Assembly: GCA_023548195.1 (NCBI GenBank)
Contig: JAJHZJ010000336.1
Span: forward strand, 4,258,704 to 4,322,703
Source: Bettongia penicillata ogilbyi
Taxonomy: Eukaryota > Chordata > Mammalia > Diprotodontia > Potoroidae
Reading direction: 5' to 3'
Length of the DNA: 64,000 nt
Made by a program: the position numbers and the translations under genes. The first letter of the stretch is position 1. The number at the start of each line of letters is the position of its first letter. Shown here one piece after another: positions 32,831-43,783 of this stretch. The notes beneath the pieces were generated by a model. It saw nothing but the letters and a program-made list of their open reading frames with translations. It was not told where the DNA came from and did not search any database.

Positions 32831-33001
32831 ATCTGACATCTGCCCGACACAAGTTTCTCCCCCGGCCTTGTAGGGCCTCAATCCTGGGCCAGTGGGGGTG
32901 GCCAGCCCCTCTCCACTGCCCAACTCAGCCTGGGTGGGTCCCCCATCCCACAAGTCTGAGTTCCAGTCCTGCCCCTAGAGCCAAAGGGAGCTAAGCCAAG
33001 G

Positions 33002-33077
33002 ATGATGGAGTCCCCTTCATCCAGCGCTCTGCAGTGCTTCCTGGCTGAGGCCAGGACTGACCACCCCCTGGACAGAG
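33002..33077 (+). CDS. Unnamed gene, exon 1
   Basis: ATGATG start, coding MMESPSSSALQCFLAEARTD and HPLDR plus one base, before 'gtaggt'. A second possible donor four bases on ('gtaaga') would shift the frame. Confidence 0.7.
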
Positions 33078-36000
33078 GTAGGTAAGAGCAACCTCTGTGC
33101 CTCCTTTGGATAGCAGGAATCTCCCTCCTCCTCATCCTGGAGGAAATGGGCTAGGGGAGAGGGAAAGGAGAAGGGAGGGCACCCAGGGGCAGAGATGGTC
33201 CTCTCCTCTCCTCTCCTCCATCCTGGGGCAATGGTGGGGGAGAGAGAGACAGCCAGGTTTGGGGTTCTCCTGGAAGAGTTGGGGGAAGTGGCCTCAAACT
33301 CAGGCCAGAGCTCGAAGAGTTAGACCAAGCTTTTAATGAGCACACATGGAGTTAGAGATCCCATCATGTGCCTCTCCACACACAGGGATTCAGGAGATGA
33401 GCCTGGGAAACCAAGAGGCCTCATCCAACTTCTACCAGTGAGTTCTGAGACCTTGGACCTTAGGAAGCCTGGGAGGGGCTGGGCTGGGCCTCCAGGAGCA
33501 CGAGGGCCTTTAGTTTCCCAGGAAGCCACCCCTGCTAGCTCCTCAGGGCATTCTCCCCACTGCTTTGACTCAGGGGAGCTGCTAGAGGTGGGGAGGTGAG
33601 AGGCAGCTTCCAAAACCTGGGTCCTAGACGGGTGTGTCACTTGTCAACTCCCACTGTAATGCCCTGGAGTGTCTGCTAAGTTCCGTCGTGGATGGTCACA
33701 ATGCCTTTCGCAGGGCATTCATTCACCAGAGGCTTGGGATCTCTCCCACCAGACCTGGGAGCAGTGAACTGGGAGAGAGGCCAGCTTCTCCAGAGTCCCT
33801 GAACTTCCCTACCCCTGGATCAACTTCAAGAGGCAGTGGTTCCCCAATCACCATGGAAAGTGACGTGGACCTCACTGCTAATCTGCTGCCCTCTGGCAGA
33901 GGGACACACTCCCTCTGTCTCACCCTTCGGACCCCAGTTACTGAGAGTGCTCTTGACTCTCACCTACCCAATCTCTCACTTCCTGGAAGCCCTACTTCAC
34001 AGGACCAGGATAAGGAAGGGGTCAGCTCATGCACCTTTGGGTCTAAGACCCTGAGCTTCACATCTACTTTGCCCTTTAGCCTGGGTACCAGCCGGTCCAT
34101 CTTCTTGGAACCCTGGAAGTCATTGAGGGGAGACCCTGCACCTGAGAAGTCCTGGGGTCAGGCACATCCCTGGGCAGGGGCCCCCAGTCTGAGCCCAAAC
34201 TTTAGACTAGGTCCTGTACCTACCACTCTGCCCTGGGTTCGGGATAAACCCTGGGCCCGGCCTACTGACTCCTCTATGTTACAGAGGGAGGCAGCTGAGG
34301 CCCCGAGGGCCTCTCCTATGCCTGTGGAAGTGATGATCAGCAAAGATCCAACAGGAATGACCTCTGGGGGGCAGGGAGAGCCCTTGGACTTAGGGGCTGA
34401 ACTCCAGGGAAGGGAACAGGAGGGGGTACACTCAGAGGGACCTAGAGAGGAAGCAGGACAGGGTGAGGATAGACCAGTGGACATTAGGGCCAGTTTAAGT
34501 GGGGGAGACAGCAAGACAGACCCTCCAAAGCTAAAACTAGGTCCAGAGTGTTGGGTGGATTCCCCGAAGCCCAGTGTGGAAGACAGCTATGGACGCCAAG
34601 TAAGGGAGGCAGGCTGCATGCTTTTGGAATGGTTTCGATGCCTCTTCCTGGACAGTGACAATCACAGTTTCTCCCTGCTCGACTCTGGCCTGGCCCTGAC
34701 CACTGGTGGCCTTCCCCTGAATGCCGGCAGCCAGGAACACCCGGCTCTGCGTGTGGCCTTCCTGACCATGGTGAGCTTCTCTGGGGGTCACTGGGGCTGG
34801 CTCACCTACCAGAAATGCTGTCCTTCCTTCTTTTTGGAAGCTCAATTGCTTAGTCCTGAGTGGGCAATGGTCTCCCTCTAAGGCTCTCTGTGCTCCTAGC
34901 CCTGCCTGTGAAGTGTCTGATCCCAACCTTCAAAATCCACGTTAAGGGCTATGTTCCAGGACCTAATCTTGCTAGGGTCATTCCTACTAATTAAGGTTCC
35001 AGGTGTTACCCTCAAAGGATCCCTAATCCTTTGCATACACAGTTTTAAGCTTAATCTGCAGTACTAATACTAAGGTAAAACTTAGCCAATTGATAAAACA
35101 AATCAAACCCTCATTTGGAGTAATTACTGATTTCTGACATGTAAATGTTCACACTGAAAATTTAACCATCAGCCTCTAAGCAGGTTATAGACAGGTCGCC
35201 TATGCCCAGATGTAACCATCACAAAGTGCTGGTGGCTCCCAGCTTCTGTAACGTCAGAGTCAGCCAGCTATCTTGAATGTAAGGAAAGATGTTTATTTAT
35301 CAAAGGAAAAATGTCATTTCAGAAATTGTACTTCAATTTAACATGAATTAAAGAAATTAAAATTAAATTAAAAATTAAAATTAAAAAATTAAAGAACAGT
35401 CACGACAGTGGCTAGGGGGCTGACTTCAGAGACAGAAAAGCCTACCTTGACACATGCTGACCCTGTGACTCTGGGCAAGTCCCTTAAATCCCTCAGTGCC
35501 CCCAGCCAATTTTCTAAGTCAATAAGTCTCAGAATAGGTATAAACCTGTATGAGGAAATTATGCACCCAAGATCCCACAATCATTTTCCTACGTTCATGA
35601 AGTCACAGATCCTGTCCAAAACCTTAGTTCATCAGAAAGGTATATAGAGGAAATTTGGATAACCTCCATACTTATCAATCTAGTCTATTGAAAAATTCTA
35701 GTCTGGTCATGTCAAATGCAAATAAAAACATTGTCCACCAAACCGTACATAAGGATTCCCGAGGGCCATGTATTGATTTAGAAAACCACATATTAACATC
35801 AACCATGTTTTATTGTGTTTTTATTTATTTTGTCAAATATTTCCCAATTACATTTTAATTTAGTTTAGGGTGCACCTGAGAGTGTTGTGGGTCACGTGTA
35901 GCCTGTGGGTTCAGTGTTTGACATCTCTGTTCTGGTCTCTGTGATCCAGAGCCCTACATTCAGTCTTGATTTGTATTCCAAACTTGATTTATAAAATTTG

Positions 36001-39000
36001 CCCAGTAGGCCACATTCTCTACCACTTGCCTTATGATACCCCAGGGCTCTCTTTTCTTGAGACAGACTTGGAAGCTCATTCTATCAGAAGAGTGGCCATC
36101 TTTTCTTCCATATTGGCACTTGTAGTCAAGAATTTTCCCAGACCCACCAGTCTACTTCTGTGATTTAGCTAGGTCAGATATAAAATAAGTATCTGCCACC
36201 TACTTTTCATCACTCACTAACAGAAAAAGTTAGGACAGCCATGAAAGCACAAACAAGTTAGGCCAGTCAGTAAGTAAAGAAATGAACCTTTATTAAGCAG
36301 CTACTGTGTGTCAAGGTATTGTTAAGCCCTTAGAATACTGTAAGAAACAAAAAGCAGTCCCTGCTCTCAGGGAACTTGAAATCTAATAAGGGAGACATAG
36401 TCAAGCTATAGACAGGATAAATAGGAAGCAAATAACAGTGGAAAGGCATTTGAATGAAGAGAAACTGGGAAAATCTTCCTTCAAAAGATTTTAAGACCTT
36501 TATTTTTCTTAATGACAGTTTTCTCATCACCTAAAGAAATTAAAAACTTGCACTGTTTCTTCATTCCCTTTCCATACTCATCCATCCCACTACAATCTAG
36601 GGAGTAATACAGACATATACCCCTTCTTCCTTGGTCCCCTGAGAAATGTCAGGTCATTTCCAGTAAGTCATCCGGTTACAGAATCTCAGAAACTAGAAGG
36701 TACCTTAGAGATCATCCAGTCTAGTGGTTTCATTTAATGGAGGAGGATACTGAGGGTCAGAGAAGGAATATGGCTTCTATTCATGCAGGTGTCAGGTCTA
36801 GGATTCAAACTCAGGCCCTGTGTCCATGCACAGTACACTTTCCCCTGCACCACACTGTTGCCTGGGTGACTGGCTCATTCATTCTGGCCTTCTTTCTCTC
36901 TGTACCTCTGATTTTGTACATCTCTCGGGCAGTTTCTCCTCCCACCTCCTCTGTCTAACAGTTTATTTTTGTTCAGTCGTTTTCAGTCATGTTTGACTCT
37001 TCATGATCCCATTTGGCATTTTCTTGATAAAGGTACCAGAGTGGTTTGTCATTTCCTTCTCCAGCCATTTTACAGATGAGGAAACTGAGGCAGGGTTAAG
37101 TGACTTGCCCAGGGTCACATAGCTAGTAAGTGCCTGAGGTCAGATTTGAACTCAGGAAGATGAGTCTTCCTGACTCCAGGCACAGCACTATCCACTGTAC
37201 CACTTAGTTGCCCTTGTTCAAATTTTAAAAAGTATAAATGTATGCATATTAAATACATATGCCTATATGTATACACATATCTCCCTTGCTCTGTCTTTTT
37301 GGACTCTCAGGCTCTCTTCTCCCTCACTACATCGTTCATTCTATAGAGATATCTCTGTATATCCCCATCCCTTTGTCTCTCCCTCCATCCCTATCTCTTT
37401 CTTTTTGTCTCTCTCCCTCTGCAGAGAAATGGCAGGAAACTAGGCATGGCATTCCCTGGTTCCAACCTCTTCTACTACTACTCCCTGGGTCGTCACTTCT
37501 TTGTCACTGCTCAGCTCAGCAACCACTGGTTCCGAGTTCAAGATCGTGTTACTGGTGAGCAGATGCTGATGAAGAAGGCAAGATTTTCTTTGTTTGGGTC
37601 AGAGGATGCGTCAGGGGCCATAACTTCCTTAAATAGCCTGTTTTACAGATGTGCGACCCCTAGCGGAGGGAGGGAGGCCTCCACTGGCATTCTGGGGAGG
37701 TCGATCAACATACACATCTAAAGGATGACAGATGTGTACTGTCTCAGTCTCTGCCAAGATGGAACTCATTCATGGGATGGATGTAGACTTAGAGGTGGGG
37801 CTGGAAGGAGGGCACAGAGGAAGAAGGGTGACTGAAAGCATGATCAGCCCTTGCCCTGAGAAGTAAGGAGTTTCCCAGAACTGATGAGTGGTGTTTGTTG
37901 TTGGGTCATTTCACTCGAGTCAACCTCTTGGTGATTTCATTTGGTGTTTTCTTGGCAAAGATACTGGAGTGGTTTGCCATTTCCTTCTCCAGTAAATTTT
38001 ACAGATGAGGAAACTGAGGCAAACAGAATTAAGCAACTTGCCCAGGGTCTCTCTGAGGCAGTAGTCAAACTCAGGTCTTCCTTATTTCAGGCCTGGCGTT
38101 GTATCCACTGTGTCACCTAGCTGCCCAATGAGTGGTAGATTCACCTTACAGGCTGTCTGGAAAGACCAGACAGAGAGTAAGACAGGGTCTTGTGTGGTTC
38201 AGAATGTTAATACTAGGGGACTTTAGGGCACTAAGAGGCAGAGCTCTAAGCTGGAAGGTGCTTTTGAACTATATCTTCCTACCCCTTTTATTTGACAAAG
38301 GAGAAAACCAAGGCCTAGGGAGGGAAAGTGATTTACCCAAGGTCACTCAGTCAGTTAATAGCAGGGTCAGAGCGAAAAAACCAGCTTTCTGGACTCCCAC
38401 TACCAAGTTTCAGCCATCCTACACTGCCTCCTGGAATGATATCTATGCTGTGAAGGCTTGGAGAGGGATTTGGAGGGAGCAGCATTTCAGGGGAGTCCTG
38501 TGACTAGAGAGAGGCCTGACTATGCATACATAGGGACCAGGAAGGAGAGGCACTGTGTGTGGACAAGGGCCTGTGTAATATGACTGCTGAGGACCCTATC
38601 TGTGTGAAGAGTTGTCTTCAGACTACCTAGAAGTCAAGGATGGGTGACCTAGACCTCCATATCTCTCTGAGTGGTCAGAGGGTGTGACCCAAACTTCACT
38701 GTGTTTTGATGTATGTCTTTGCTTGTATGTATCTGAGTATATATGTGAATCACTGTGAGTCCGTGTGCATATACGTGTATGGAGGTATACATCTTGGAGT
38801 ATGTACATGTCTGGGTTTACCCTGTAAAGGTATGTATTCGTACCTGTCCAGGCATCGATTATGTGCCAGCTAGATGCCAGGCAGTAGTTGTGAAGGATAC
38901 AAAGGTAAAAGTAAGGCAGTCCTTGCCCTCAGGGAGTTTATTTTCTAACAGGGTAGACAACATGCAAATACTGAGGTATAATAAAAGACACAGAAGACAG

Positions 39001-42000
39001 CTTTAGGTTCACCGTGGAGGGGAGGGAGAATGTACACTGACAGGTGTTGGGGGGAACAGGAAAGGACCCCTGCAGAAGGCGGAACCTGAGCCAAGCCTTG
39101 CAGAAAGGATTCCAAGGGGTGAAAATAAAGGAGGCATGCCCTTCAGGAAAGAGGGCAGGGGTGAGCACTGCAAAGGCACAGGGTAGGAGGTGTGTGTGAA
39201 CAGCAGCGAAGTAATGTGGTGGTGGAATGAGGCTAGTATGAAATACATTTAAATTTGGTCCTCAAAGTAGTAGAGAGCCCCTGGAGTTAATTCAGTAGGG
39301 AGGTACTGGGGTCAGACCTGGGCTTTAGGAAAATCATTTTGGTAAAGGTGTGGAGGGTGGATTGGAATAGGGGGTGGGGAGAACAATTTGGAGGCTATTA
39401 CAGTAGCCCAGGCCAGAGGTGAGGGGGGTCTGAACTAAGGTGGTGGCTGTGGGAGTGGAGAAATGGTGGGGTGACTGAAAGGAAGGGGTCAGGGAGCACA
39501 AATGGGGCCTGTAAACCTGGGTGACTGGAAGGATGGCCATACCCTCGACAAAAAGAAGTTGTGGGTGAGGGATGACTTTAGAGGGAAAGAGAATTAGATC
39601 TATTTTAGACTCGTGGAGTTTGAGGTGCCCATGGAACATCCAGTTTAAAATGTCCAACAGGCAATTTGGATCTGTACCCTTGGGAGTCATCTGCATGTGA
39701 TGATAATTAAACCCATGGGAGCTGATGCATTGCCCAAGTGAGAGAGGATAGAGAGAAAAGAGAACAAAGCCCCCACTGGAGCTTTAGGGTACACCCTGTT
39801 TCCTCTGGGTGTGATGTGGCTGGCCCTGCAGCTCGGGAGCCCAAGGAGGAGCAGGCAGAGGGGTGGCAGAGCGTTGAGGAGGAGGAGGCCTCAGATCCCA
39901 CGGAGAGGTCTAGAAGGGCCAAGACTGAGAAAAAGTCATTAGATTTGGCATTTACACGATCACAGGTGACACTGAGGAGAGCAGCTTTAGTGCAGTGATG
40001 AGATCAGCAGCCAAATGACAGGAGGAGAGGGCTAGACTTCCTCAGTAAATATTTTCCTTCCCTGGGCCTCATTTTCCCTCATCTGCAAAATAAGAATGTA
40101 GGACTAGGTGATCGCCGAAGCCCGCCAGCTATGGCATTTTGCCATTATGGATGCCAAGGGGTGCACATATTTTAAGCATGTGCATGTCTGTATGTGCGGG
40201 CAAACGTGTCCCAGAGCGCACCTGTGTGTATAACTGTCCAGGAGGGGCCCCAGCTGGAGTGTGGGCAGGGCATGGGCGGATGGTAGGTAGTGCCAAAGCT
40301 TGGAGAGGAAGGGTCTCTGGGCGTGGAAGGACAAGGTGGCCGTGGGGTGCCACGTGGACGTGCGTAGGAGTCCGGGGGGAGAGCTGGGAAGGGAGCCCCG
40401 GAGGGCACAGAGGCGGGGCGGGCAGGGGGGTGGGAGGCAGGTGGAGCGTGTGGGGGTGGGGCGGGGCAGGGGGGGTGGGGCGTGTGGGGGTGGGAGGGAG
40501 GCGGAGCGTGCTGGGGTGGGGCGGGCAGGGGGGGTGTGGGGTGGGAGGGAGGCGGAGCGTGCTGGGGTGGGGCGGGCAGGGGGGTGTGGGGTGGGAGGGA
40601 GGCGGAGCGTGCTGGGGTGGGGCGGGCAGGGGGGTGTGGGGTGGGAGGGAGGCGGAGCGTGTGGGGGTGGGGGGCGTGTGGGGGGTGGGAGGGAGGCGGA
40701 GCGTGCTGGGGTGGGGCGAGCAGGGGGGTGGGGGGTGGGGGGTGGGGGGGGTGGGGGGGTGGGGGGTGGGAGGGAGGCGGAGCGTGTGGGGGTGGGGCGG
40801 GCAGGGGCTGCCGCTCGGGCTCCTCCTTGCCCGTGGCCAGCCGCAGCCCGCGGTTAATTAATTTGCTGGGAACAGCGGGGCCGCGTTTAGCGAAGTTGCT
40901 GGAACTTGCAGCCTCCGCCTAATCGGCTCATAAATTGTGGGAAGAGCGATCAGCGGAGGGGGAAGGGGGGCGCTCCGTCCTTATTTAACTTTATCGCTGA
41001 AATTCATCTTTTTAGCCTCCCCCGGAATCGCGCCCCTACCGGATTTGCCTAATCATGATAAATTCACATTCATTTTCCTCCTTGCACCGGCGCAAGGGAG
41101 GGGAGGAGAGGATGGGGAAGGGGGGCGGGGGAGCCCCGTCTACCCCCTCCCCCGCCTCAGCGTCCCCCTCTCCTCCCCTCCAGCCCCGCCTCCCGGGAAT
41201 GCTGCTGTGATTGACTTCTGAAGCCAATTATGAATATTAAACGTCGTGTTTATATCCTGCACACTCCAGGCGGGCGCCCCCTCGGAGCGCCTGGGCCCCC
41301 AATTCCCCCCCCCCCCAAGTAAGGAGGGATGGGCAGCGCTTGTAATTAGGATGGGAGCGGCTGGTGAGGCTGGTGATTAAGCCTCCAAGCTAAATGCTCC
41401 TTCCTGCTCCTCCGACCCTGCCTGGAGCAGAGCCCCCCAGGGCTCCCACATGGGGGGAGAGATTTTGAGGTTGGGAAAGAGGGGCACCTCCCTCTTCCGC
41501 CCCAAATCTGCTTCACCCCCACCCCTATTCTTTCCCCTGTCCAGGGGTCTCTCGGGGACCCCTGCCTGCCCAGGGACATTCTTTATCATGTCTATCTGGG
41601 CCCCTCTGGATTCTCTTTCGTTCTCCCAGGTGCCTGTGGTCTCCGACTGGCAGAAGATGCTTCATCATTTCCTCTTCGTACCACCGGGGCCGGGGCTACT
41701 AGTGCCCTATGCAGTCCTTTATGACCGTCAGGGTTCCCTGCTCTACCTTATGGAGGACCCTGGAGTTCTGAGTAAGGGGAGGAGAGAAAGGAACCTGGAG
41801 GCGTGGGGAGGAGGCAAGAGAAGAGCAGGGCAGCCAAGGAGACTGGGGGTGGATGAGAAAAACTTTGGGACCGGGAGATGGAGACCCTAGATTGTAGGCC
41901 TAGGCTGCTTTCCTGGGGGAAGAGTCTCTCAGAGCTCCCTAAAGGGAGGAGGAAGAGCTCCTGGGACCATAGCCCCTTCAGAGAGTCCGATCACACAGCA

Positions 42001-43783
42001 GCCTCAGTTTTAGACCCTGATCCTTACTTAGACTTCTCAATACCTCCTACCCCCACCTAGCTCAGAGGCATTGGGAATATGGGGAGTTGGGTGACACCTG
42101 GCCCTGGGGCTAACATAGAACTGGAGCTATCACACCAGCGCACCTATCAGACCCTCCACCCTGTGTTTCTTCCTTCCCATCCCGCCAGCAAGGGACAATA
42201 TTAAGATAGAAAGTCTAGCAGGAGACCCAGAGTGTACAATGAGACTGAAAAGAGTGAGTCCTGTCTTGGCATCTGCTTGCACAGTTTCTTCTTTCTTTTC
42301 AGAGAAGCTATTGCCTTGTTTTTAAAACCACAGGTACAGACCTAGGGGACATATAGAGAATCTGGTATAAAAGCATTGGGATGAGCAGACAGAGAACCAG
42401 TGTTCTCTCTGTCTCTGACCAACAGATGTGATCTTATAATAGGACATCAGGTGTTTAACAAATACTTGTCGATCCTTGGAGATACATACTTTGAGGTTGG
42501 CAAATCACAGTATTTCATTTGCTTCTCACAACCAATGTAACATAAACATCACCGTATAATAAATGAGGATCACAGGAGGTAGGGAGATTTTTGTTCCAGG
42601 TTCCAGGATTAATAGATGGCAGATCCTGAACTCAAACTTGCCTTCAAAAATGCTCTCCCTACTATTGTACCCTGCCTGGCAGATGAGAAACACCACTTCG
42701 AGTCAGTGACATCCAGGTTTTGAGTTAGGCTACTTCCTCCCTTCTGTGGGCTCAAAAAGAGGGTACAGTTTCAGGAAGGGAGTATCTCTGTACAGGTACC
42801 TACACTTTGAATGGCTGGACACCTCGGTGCTTGCCTCTTAAGTCACCTAGACAGGAAATGGGAACAAACAAGGTTCCTCTGCCCAAAGTCAGTTTTCTCT
42901 CCTGCACCCCAGCTGTGGGGCGGCCACCAGCAGGTCAGCAGCTGGACAAACTCAAATGCTTCCTGGAGATTCTCAGGTTCCTACAGTTCTGCCAACAACA
43001 AGGCTTGCAGCTTGAGGAAGTGGACTCCGGCTTGCTTTATACTTACCAGGTACAACTGGAGTCCTCTCTGCCTTCCCATCTGGAGGTTCTCAGAACCCTG
43101 GTTTTGGGGGAGGGGGAGCCGATTGGCCAGGAAGAAGGGGAGATTTGGGAGACCACTGCCTCCCTCTTTCATCCTCACCTTCTGAGCTCAGTTCCTACTC
43201 CTCTTTCCCCTCCAGGGAATCTGTTTTGACCCCAGTGGACTCAGCAGCAGTGAAGGACCTTATGTCTTTAGAAAGACTTTGCGAAATGCCCTGCAGCTGG
43301 TGTGGGACACCCCACAGGTACATTTTGGGTCTCTCTCACCTCCCTTCCACTCCAACCCTCATATGAGAGATGCTATCATTTTGGGGAGAAGCCTGGCCTT
43401 AGCACTGGGGAGATTTAGTGCTAGTAACCTGTGCTTAGTTGGGGGACTGTGAGCAAATCAGGCTCTTTAGTGTCCCAGGCAACTCTACCACCTCATGATT
43501 CCCTCTTCTTAGGGCACTGGTACAGGGGCAGAAGAGTAGACCCTGATCTCCTAGGGTGAAGGGAAAAGAGGGTGAGTCCTGGCCTTGGTAGGAGCTACAG
43601 ACCCAACAGAATCCACAAATATGACCTCTTCTTTCTGGGTCTGCTCTCCCGGGACAGGAGGACACCCCCGCAGCAGAGGCCCTGTTGGAACAGATGTGGA
43701 AGTGGCTGGAGGAGGACATCAGGGGCGATGAGGAGCATGTGGATGAGGCCAGGAGTCTTTCTCTTGACTCTGGTACCCCATGA
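33002..43783 (+). CDS. Unrecognised gene; C-terminal pseudokinase-like domain
   Basis: Eight exons join in frame to 614 residues. The start at 33002 (or the adjacent ATG at 33005) is bounded by an in-frame TGA at 32957. Residues 1-42 are a short N-terminus (SALQCFLAEARTDHPLDRG). Residues 43-340 are Ser/Pro/Gly/Glu-rich and look disordered. Residues 340-395 form a folded stretch (CMLLEWFRCLFLDSD). Residues 410-490 read like a kinase N-lobe: YYYSLGRHFFV in place of the Gly-rich loop, TGEQMLMKKVP resembling the VAIKK strand (Lys445/446), and LLYLMED at the hinge position. Residues 505-547 resemble the helix before the catalytic loop, but EEVDSGLL stands where HRDLKPEN would be and CFDPSG where DFG would be. 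The C-lobe is cut short. The kinase reading is my inference; no family name can be given. A poly-A signal follows at 44353. Confidence 0.8.
33386..33437 (+). CDS. Unnamed gene, exon 2
   Basis: 52 nt with an AG acceptor (33384-33385) and 'gtgagt' donor, encoding GIQEMSLGNQEASSNFY and two bases of Gln. Phases fit exons 1 and 3 exactly. Confidence 0.72.
33714..34770 (+). CDS. Unnamed gene, exon 3 (large, low complexity)
   Basis: 1,057 nt from a 'cgcag' acceptor to a 'gtgagc' donor, open throughout. Residues 43-395: rich in Ser, Pro, Gly and Glu, then a compact hydrophobic stretch from about residue 340. The open frame extends 27 codons upstream of the acceptor, but the splice site and phase favour 33714. 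Confidence 0.82.
35400..35580 (+). mobile_element. CORE-SINE remnant
   Basis: 'gacagtggctagggggctga' then 'ctgtgactctgggcaagtcc' and 'cttaaatccctcagtgcccc', in intron 3 of the unnamed gene. Confidence 0.55.
36280..36480 (+). repeat. Long dispersed repeat, head fragment
   Basis: 'aacctttattaagcagctac', 'cagtccctgctctcagggaa' and 'aaatctaataagggagacat' match the head of the long repeat family. Confidence 0.55.
36690..36860 (+). mobile_element. MIR-like SINE remnant
   Basis: 'ccttagagatcatccagtct', 'aggatactgagggtcagag' and 'ctaggattcaaactcaggcc' form an MIR-like core in intron 3. Confidence 0.55.
36966..37215 (-). mobile_element. Marsupial-type tRNA-derived CORE-SINE
   Basis: A nearly full-length SINE in reverse: the head is at the right ('ccactgtaccacttagttgc') and the tail at the left ('tcagtcatgtttgactcttc', 'tggtttgtcatttccttctc'). 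The core 'cagatgaggaaactgaggca' is intact. It is 210 bp upstream of exon 4. Confidence 0.85.
37425..37577 (+). CDS. Unnamed gene, exon 4 (GC donor)
   Basis: 153 nt encoding NGRKLGMAFPGSNLFYYYSL, GRHFFVTAQL and VTGEQMLMKK. To stay in frame with exon 5 the exon must end at a GC donor ('gcaaga' at 37578). A good GT donor ('gtgagc' at 37555) lies 23 nt upstream but breaks the frame. Confidence 0.75.
37893..38128 (-). mobile_element. Marsupial-type tRNA-derived CORE-SINE
   Basis: A second copy of the same SINE in the same orientation, with 'ggtttgccatttccttctcc', 'cagatgaggaaactgaggca' and 'tatccactgtgtcacctagc'. It lies in intron 4, 315 bp past exon 4. Confidence 0.85.
38240..38440 (+). mobile_element. 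MIR-like SINE remnant
   Basis: 'agggaaagtgatttacccaa', 'ggtcactcagtcagttaata' and 'gcagggtcagagcg' are MIR-like core elements in intron 4. Confidence 0.5.
38850..40010 (+). repeat. Long dispersed repeat, copy 5
   Basis: One of the cleanest copies: 'gtgccagctagatgccaggc', 'cagtccttgccctcagggag', 'gagagcccctggagttaatt', 'tattacagtagcccaggcca', 'ggtgactggaaggatggcca', 'catctgcatgtgatgataat' and 'ggagctgatgcattgcccaa'. Lies in intron 4 of the unnamed gene. Non-coding. Confidence 0.65.
40421..40800. repeat. G-rich minisatellite, about 50-bp unit
   Basis: The motif 'gggaggcggagcgt' or a close variant recurs near 40500, 40551, 40601, 40651, 40695 and 40777. The units are built almost only from G with T and A spacers. 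The plus strand has dozens of runs of four or more G, so G-quadruplex formation is plausible. Apparent long open frames through it are artefacts of the low complexity. Confidence 0.93.
40845..41400. promoter_or_regulatory. Candidate conserved enhancer island A
   Basis: Directly after the minisatellite the base composition changes to a mosaic of AT-rich motifs in GC-rich DNA. It holds TTAATTAA at 40854, 'cataaattg' at 40929, 'tttatcgctgaaattc' near 40990, 'cctaatcatgataaattcac' near 41048, 'ccaattatgaatattaaacg' near 41223, and 'gtaattagg' near 41342. This is the texture of homeodomain-bound developmental enhancers. It lies in intron 4 of the unnamed gene, 230 bp before exon 5. Conservation is inferred, not tested. 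Confidence 0.55.
41630..41771 (+). CDS. Unnamed gene, exon 5
   Basis: 142 nt after a 'ctcccag' acceptor, encoding VPVVSDWQKMLHHFLF, LLVPYAVLYDRQG and SLLYLMEDPGVL. It ends one base into a Thr codon before 'gtaagg'. Confidence 0.82.
42913..43049 (+). CDS. Unnamed gene, exon 6
   Basis: 137 nt after 'caccccag', encoding VGRPPAGQQLDKLKCFLEI, LRFLQFCQQQGLQLEEVDSG and LLYTYQ. The donor is 'gtacaa'. Confidence 0.82.
43216..43317 (+). CDS. Unnamed gene, exon 7
   Basis: 102 nt, phase 0 at both ends, encoding GICFDPSGLSSSEGPYVF and RKTLRNALQLVWDTPQ. The donor is 'gtacat'. Confidence 0.82.
43658..43783 (+). CDS. Unnamed gene, exon 8 and stop
   Basis: 126 nt encoding EDTPAAEALLEQMWKWLEED and an acidic tail ending SLDSGTP, stopping at TGA 43781-43783. 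The 3' UTR runs to the AATAAA at 44353. Confidence 0.82.
   Translation, partial: EDTPAAEALLEQMWKWLEEDIRGDEEHVDEARSLSLDSGTP

Noticed and set aside
33577..33598. Possible 22-nt micro-exon between exons 2 and 3 of the unnamed gene
   Set aside because: It has AG and GT flanks, but including it breaks the phase into exon 3, while exons 2 and 3 join perfectly without it.
33634..33713. Upstream extension of the exon 3 open frame with its own ATG
   Set aside because: A good AG acceptor at 33712-33713 and exact phase agreement with exon 2 favour splicing; the extension is probably intronic.
40139..40922. Open frames of 146-240 codons, Gly/Arg/Trp-rich
   Set aside because: They are translations of the G-rich minisatellite and lie inside an intron of the unnamed gene.
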